Positions 58,982 to 64,000 of a stretch of 64,000 bases of DNA are shown here, in pieces. Both the position numbers and the translations under genes were made by a program. Where the stretch lies: contig OX467090.1 in assembly GCA_950106755.1 (NCBI GenBank), positions 19,693,092 through 19,757,091 on the forward strand, read 5' to 3'. Origin of the DNA: Climacium dendroides (taxonomy: Eukaryota; Streptophyta; Bryopsida; Hypnales; Climaciaceae). Within the stretch, counting starts at the first letter, position 1; each line of letters begins with the position of its first letter. The notes under the pieces were generated by a model, which was not told the DNA's origin, searched no databases, and was given only the letters and a program-made list of their open reading frames with translations.

Positions 58982-61900
58982 GTGACTCATTTTTTTCCTA
59001 CATGTGGTTTTATCCTATATTGGGCGGAGGTTTGGGCTGAGTTTTGGAGTTTAAGGTTTACTGGATTTCTTAGTGGTGGAAAGGGAAGAAGGGTGATGAA
59101 GGAGCTTCTATGGTTGCAGTTGCAAGCGGGAGATGCCTTAGGAGTGGCGATGGTGCGGAGTGGACAGTTTTTGGAATTGGAAGGAGGTCAGTTGGTGTAT
59201 TTTTCCACAAGTTTGGGGGTGCACTTTGTAAAGCAATCATTTCAATTGAAAATGGGTAGCGAATTTTATTGTGTGTTGATGATTTCCTGCTCCATCCAAC
59301 CATTGAACTGACTGATCGATCCAACATCTGAATCCCTCAAGTAGTGAGTGTACCGTTTTTAATAGAAAAAGGGTGTTCATTGCGGAATTACTATTTTATT
59401 GTCGCTTGAAATCCCAAACTAAATTTTCGTGGCCTTTTGAGATACTGGGCTCTAACGAGGGAAAGATGACGTGAGACAACTGATCCCTAATTTGGATTGA
59501 AGCTTGAGTCCTACTCTTCCATTTTTGCTTGGTATCTCTTTTTATCTGCCGATATTGCTAAGAATTACAGGAAGACAAGTGACTTCACAAGGTTATTTGA
59601 TGAATTAATTCGAGTGCGTTCAGACATTTGGAAATGGTGCTGGTGACCGGGTGCCCATTGACATGGCAAAGTTTCTTCAACTTGGCAAAGTTTTGCTCGA
59701 TTGTGTAAAACTGAAACCCTAGAAACCTGTCCTGTTTATCAAAGGAAAAGACTCATTTTGACAAGATCCATAAGACTGCAAATGTAATGAAGTTTTTTTC
59801 TTGAGTTTTTTGATGCGAGATTGTTTTGGACACCCTAATTTGGTAGAGTTTGATGATCAATTTTCTTCCTCTGTCTAGGGTACTAGAAGGTTTCAACAGT
59901 GAAGAAGTGTGTCCTAATCATACCTCGTGTTCTAACAATGTTGTTCAATTTTGATATTTGCTAGGTTTGCCCTCAATAGTTTGTTAACAATGTAGAATTG
60001 GGTTTCGTGAATATTGGAATGTGTAGCACTGGATTCTCAACATTTGTGTTGGTCTTACTGTGAATGAATTATGAGTACCATACTACAAAATGGTTCAGAA
60101 TGTGCTTGGAGCTTGCTGGTGTCAATAACATTCAAATACTTATAACTAGCTGGTGTTTATTGGTGTTCTTTTACAGTGTCTTGATTTTGGAGGGCACGTT
60201 TCACTTGGTAGCAAATGACACCTTAGGTATGTTGTGGAAAGAAAATGGAGTAAGTATCAGCTAGCACTCTAGAGGGGACTTTGACGTTCTATCATGGCAT
60301 ACCACATTTCTCACCACGGGGTTTCCGATGGATTTGTGACTGAATTGCATTGCAGAGTCGAATGTAACTACATAGATGGACATGGCTGTGATATTTGATG
60401 TTGCAGGCATATGGAGAAGATTTGGACGCAGATGGGTTTAACATGGATTACTCGGTACGTGCATGTATATTGAATCTTACAGTTCATAGGAATAAATAAC
60501 TAAATACAAAGTTGTACAGTCCGTCAGTCAAGTTATGCGGCAAAGAACACCGTGAAGACGTTTTAACTTTAATGAATTAGCAAAGCCAGCAAGTTTTAGT
60601 AACTGATGAATAAAACATGTGGTTGGAATTGTTTGGAATATTTTGTGCTGCTGGCTGAGCTTCTTTGACTATTGAAAACATCATTCACAAAAATGATATT
60701 ACTCAGAATGTTGACTGTGCAAGATGCTGTTATGACGGTTAGACTTGGAGGTGCTTAACAGACTGTAAATTTTCAAATTTGGTTGTCATGGCTGGTTGTC
60801 TGTATTTCTTCCCTTTGCAATGAAATTCCGTTCCATTTGTTCCAAAAAAAAATAAAAGCTTGGTTGTCATTACTTGTGAGGTTTGTGTTGTCTGACATTT
60901 ACAATGATTTGTATCACTGAGCATGTGTGATATGGTTGGATTGGTCTCTGCAGTAAAGTAGATTGAGTAGCACTTGTAGGATTATTTTTCTTCATCTTCC
61001 AGCTGGGTTGCAATGCCACAAAAAAATCAAAGAAGGAATGACCAATAAACTGACACAATATACTCTCCTGTGATCCTTACTCAAAATGCAAGTAAATAGG
61101 CATTGCTCCTAGTCAATTCTGCAGAGAGATAGGGCTGCCAAGTAACTCTCTAAGTTCATGCTCCAATAAACTTACCAACTCTGCCTTCTTTGGTCAATAC
61201 ATCCACACACTATCCTTCGTCATCCAATCAAACTTTGTAGGCCCACTGGCATTCATGTAGAGGACTAGTGTCACACCCAAACCAGAAGTTTCTACGCCAT
61301 GATGCATCTCAGTTCTTCAAGGAATTGAAGTCCCAATCCTTCAGACTTCCAGCTTAAGATTCAATTCCAAAAACGAACTTGCAGGACAAGATAATCCCTG
61401 ACAACTATACATTATCGTAAATGATGCTACTTAGGATTAGAATAGGATGCTGGCTCTAATTAAAGAATAGTACACCAATGCTCTCCAAGAGGTACTGGAC
61501 GTGACAATAACTCCTCCAACCCAAAAACTTTGAGGCGGATTGATCGATTGTTGTCATTTAGCATTGTGTTGCTTAAGACTGTCAAGAATAGTTTGTTTTT
61601 TGCAGGACAATGTTGTGTGTATGTTGCATCCAAATAGTTCCCAGTGGCTGACTTGAGAGGTATATGGGGTTGACAGGAGTTTTTAGAACCGAGTAGAGTT
61701 GAGAGAGGTGCCATTCATCACATGTTGAAGCAAAGACAAGTTTTCATAAGCTTTTGGTTTAGTAGCGTAGGACTGAGTTTCGTGTCTAAAGTTTCACTTG
61801 ACAAGAATTGGTACCGTGCATGGGTTTTTAGGCTCTGGCTTTGTCACTGGGAGCGTCAATAGCATCGACAGATTCTCCAGGACCTTGAAAAGAGGAAGAT

Positions 61901-62510
61901 GAAAGGCAGCTCATGTGAAAAGAGGGCCGCAGACTTGAATCTGATGATGAACTTGAGGTTAAACCAAAATCAAAGTCTTCTCAAGGCAATGCAAGCAGAG
62001 AAATCAGAAAATGGTAAGTAGAGGGGGATAATCTTATTTTGGAAAACAATATCTTGCACATGTTTATGCTAATTTCTTTACATATTCACAATCAAGCTTC
62101 GCTTTGCTACTGGAACGATATATGGTATCATGAATTTGCATAGTTGTTTGTGATTTGGTTAAAGGCATCATGCAATTTGATGCTCATGAATCTCATTGTT
62201 GTCAAGTAGACTACATTTGAGTTGCAATTGTATGTGTTGGTAATTCCAACTTCTGCAGTGCTCATGATGTGCAGTTGTGCTTTGCAGAGTAATAAGCACC
62301 ATTTCACGGAGGGCGAAGTTGATGCACGATTTTCATTCTTGGATGGTTCGTTCTCAAGTAAAGCTGATTTTTTTTCTCCATCCTGAGACGTATGCATTGG
62401 GAACGTATTTTTCATATGCTTGGCACCACTGTATACCCCATCACAAAGTACGCTTTTCATTTTTATAGGAACAAATGCAGTTTGATCCCGGGTTGAGCAC
62501 ATCTATGTGA
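58982..62510 (+). pseudogene. Unrecognised multi-exon gene relic (unit 2)
   Basis: Counterpart of 43,525-47,027. The first ORF is extended (58,982-59,311) and the short Asp-rich and coiled-coil-like segments are conserved. The segment starting KHHFTEGEVDA now has a changed run of T near 62,370, which leads to an early stop. The internal segment 60,984-61,477 is inverted relative to unit 1. This copy is therefore unlikely to encode a full product. Confidence 0.3.
60984..61477. other. Segment inverted relative to unit 1
   Basis: Reverse complement of 45,517-46,000 with a few per cent difference; borders are AGGATT at the left and AATGCT at the right. Confidence 0.92.
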
Positions 62511-62609
62511 TTGAGATTGAGGCCGAATTACGGTAAGTTGTTAATGGATCTGAGACTTGGATTTTCGTCTGCAAATTGATAAAGAGAAAGGCCAAGTTCT
62601 GGACAGAGG

Positions 62610-64000
62610 TAGAACATTTTAAGCAAATAATGTTATGGTGTGAGAAGAATCTGTCCATAAGATTTTCACTTTTGCAAGTTTTCCTTTTCATCCCATTCCC
62701 ACATGAACTTATGCAAAACATTGTACAAAATGCCATAAAGTATCAAGTGAACTTTGTCACCACTCTAGGATTGCACATCATTGAACTATAGATAAATTCC
62801 ACTTTTTCAACACACTTAAATGTATTGAATCCATTCATTACAATTCTCACACTAATTAAGCTCTTTGAAAAGACATCCATATTGTAAATAAAATCCTCCT
62901 AGTAGACATTGAGACTCTTAGAAGTCAACTAAAATTGGTCTCCATAATTTTTATTTGTCATCACACTCTAAAAAGGGGCATGCCAAAATCTAATTAACAA
63001 AACAATCCATTCAATTAGAGACAATGAGGGTAGCATGCAAATTGTAGATTAGGAATTCCATTCCCCCTTCACACTTAAGTGCTTCGACATCCATATTTTG
63101 GATGATGAATAGAGGGCTTACTAGAATTATTTAGTCCAACAAACTTCTCGTTCATCCAATGTAGTACTAGAATGTTGAAAAGACAACCTTCCTTGATGAT
63201 CAATTTCAAAAATTACAATAATTAAATGATATTTCTCTACAAAGATATAAGGAAAAATGTGCCAAAATTCAAAAAAAGAAGGCGTTTGAAGGTTAAAACT
63301 CAACCCAGTGTGGTAGTTAAGATAAAACATCCCATTGCAATCAAATGACCCGTTGCGGTTGCCTAAGAAATGACCCATTTTCGGGTTTTTTTTAGTATGT
63401 GAGATGTGGGTCACAATACATGTTTTACATAACAGCAAAGGAGTGATCACTAACCTCATTAGGATTTTTTGATTTTTCAGTATGAATGGTTCATTGTAAA
63501 GATTGACTTGTTTGGCCTTCCATAATAGGAAATATTTTGACTGCATTAGGTAGTGAGATGAGCATTACAGTTTCAGATTTTGTTGGTTTTTAGGTAGTCC
63601 GCAGACTCTTTTGGGCTGAACACTTGAGAAATTCCTAACGAATTCATACTTTGTCAAAAATATTTAATTTCAATTCCACCTGCTGTTTCTCACACTTGTA
63701 CTAATGTGGGAAAAAAATTGAAAAATTTCAGCAACAAGATGATGTCAAGCTCCTCATTCTGACCACAATGGGCTGGTTCGATTCAACACCAGCCGATATA
63801 TTAGTTAATTGTGTGGTTCCCACCAAACAACCGCAAGGCCGCCAACCCGAGTCACCAGACGCAGCATCTTTTCAAATCGACGACTCACACCCCGCATCTC
63901 CTTCCAATTGTCTCGGATTCCCCTCACAACTTCGAAAACTGCAGTTACGCTCTTGCGCACCACATTTTTCTCACGCCGTCTGCTCATCTCTTCCCCATGA
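62610..64000. repeat. Start of tandem array unit 3 (cut by window end)
   Basis: Homologous to 26,764-28,160 and 47,127-48,520. The first 980 bp differ from both other units by several per cent. From about 63,593 onward it is practically identical to unit 2, sharing unit 2 rather than unit 1 variants (for example CCTTCCAATTG and CTGCTCATC). Confidence 0.9.
63801..64000 (-). pseudogene. RING-finger pseudogene, C-terminal part (unit 3, cut)
   Basis: The basic segment containing RREKNVVRKSVTAVFEVV continues off the window edge. It is identical to the unit 2 copy as far as visible. Confidence 0.45.

Larger units (their letters stand above)
47127..62609. repeat. Tandem array unit 2 (15.5 kb)
   Basis: Same order as unit 1 but without the 4.8-kb insertion. 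By eye the block 48,050-51,850 is about 99.7% identical to unit 1, the AT-rich spacer 51,850-58,190 about 93-95%, and the last part about 97%. The first 1 kb (47,127-48,300) has no supported gene. Confidence 0.93.

Overview
The window is nuclear DNA of a land plant. The evidence is an intron-containing nuclear gene for the chloroplast Tat translocase subunit TatC, an AP2-family transcription factor of the two-domain AINTEGUMENTA type, a PIF/Harbinger element with plant-type TTA target duplications, and a stretch of plant telomere-type CCCTAAA repeats. The species cannot be fixed from the sequence. The low gene density, AT-rich spacers, Tc1-like elements and odd AP2 and kinase proteins would fit a seed-free plant better than a flowering plant, but that is inference.

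Layout. 1-9,684 is AT-rich and gene-free apart from a foldback element (97-343) and a terminal-inverted-repeat element (about 2,420-2,999). 9,685-12,998 is a decayed but complete-ended PIF/Harbinger element with transposase and Myb-like ORFs. It is followed by an internally deleted inverted copy (13,002-14,220) and by a further Harbinger end (14,472-14,650) that stops about 216 bp before the start codon of TATC. TATC (14,867-17,240, three exons, all junctions phase 0) is the best-supported intact gene. 19,178-24,051 holds two decayed DD34E Tc1-like elements, E1 and E2, that share one TA dinucleotide. E1 in turn carries a CACTA-type MITE inside the end of its transposase gene.

From 26,764 to the end of the window there is a tandem array: unit 1 (26,764-47,126), unit 2 (47,127-62,609) and the start of unit 3 (62,610 onward). 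Each full unit carries, in order, a decayed RMA-type RING-finger pseudogene (minus strand), a small exon-like ORF (minus), a two-exon AP2/ANT-like gene (plus), AT-rich spacer with several MITEs, a long foldback repeat, and an unrecognised, probably decayed multi-exon gene (plus). About 3.85 kb around the AP2 gene is almost identical between units, while the flanks differ by several per cent. Unit 1 alone carries a roughly 4.8-kb insertion (37,965 to about 42,730). It has a hAT-like 5' end, a GC-rich minisatellite, an intact 498-residue atypical protein-kinase-like gene and a Gly/Tyr/Ser-rich ORF. Units 1 and 2 also differ by a clean inversion of about 490 bp, by tandem-repeat copy number and by a 60-bp duplication in the AP2 upstream region.

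There is no operon-like logic here. TATC is a housekeeping plastid gene, and the rest is an expanding AP2 locus embedded in, and repeatedly edited by, DNA transposons. Identity figures are by-eye estimates.
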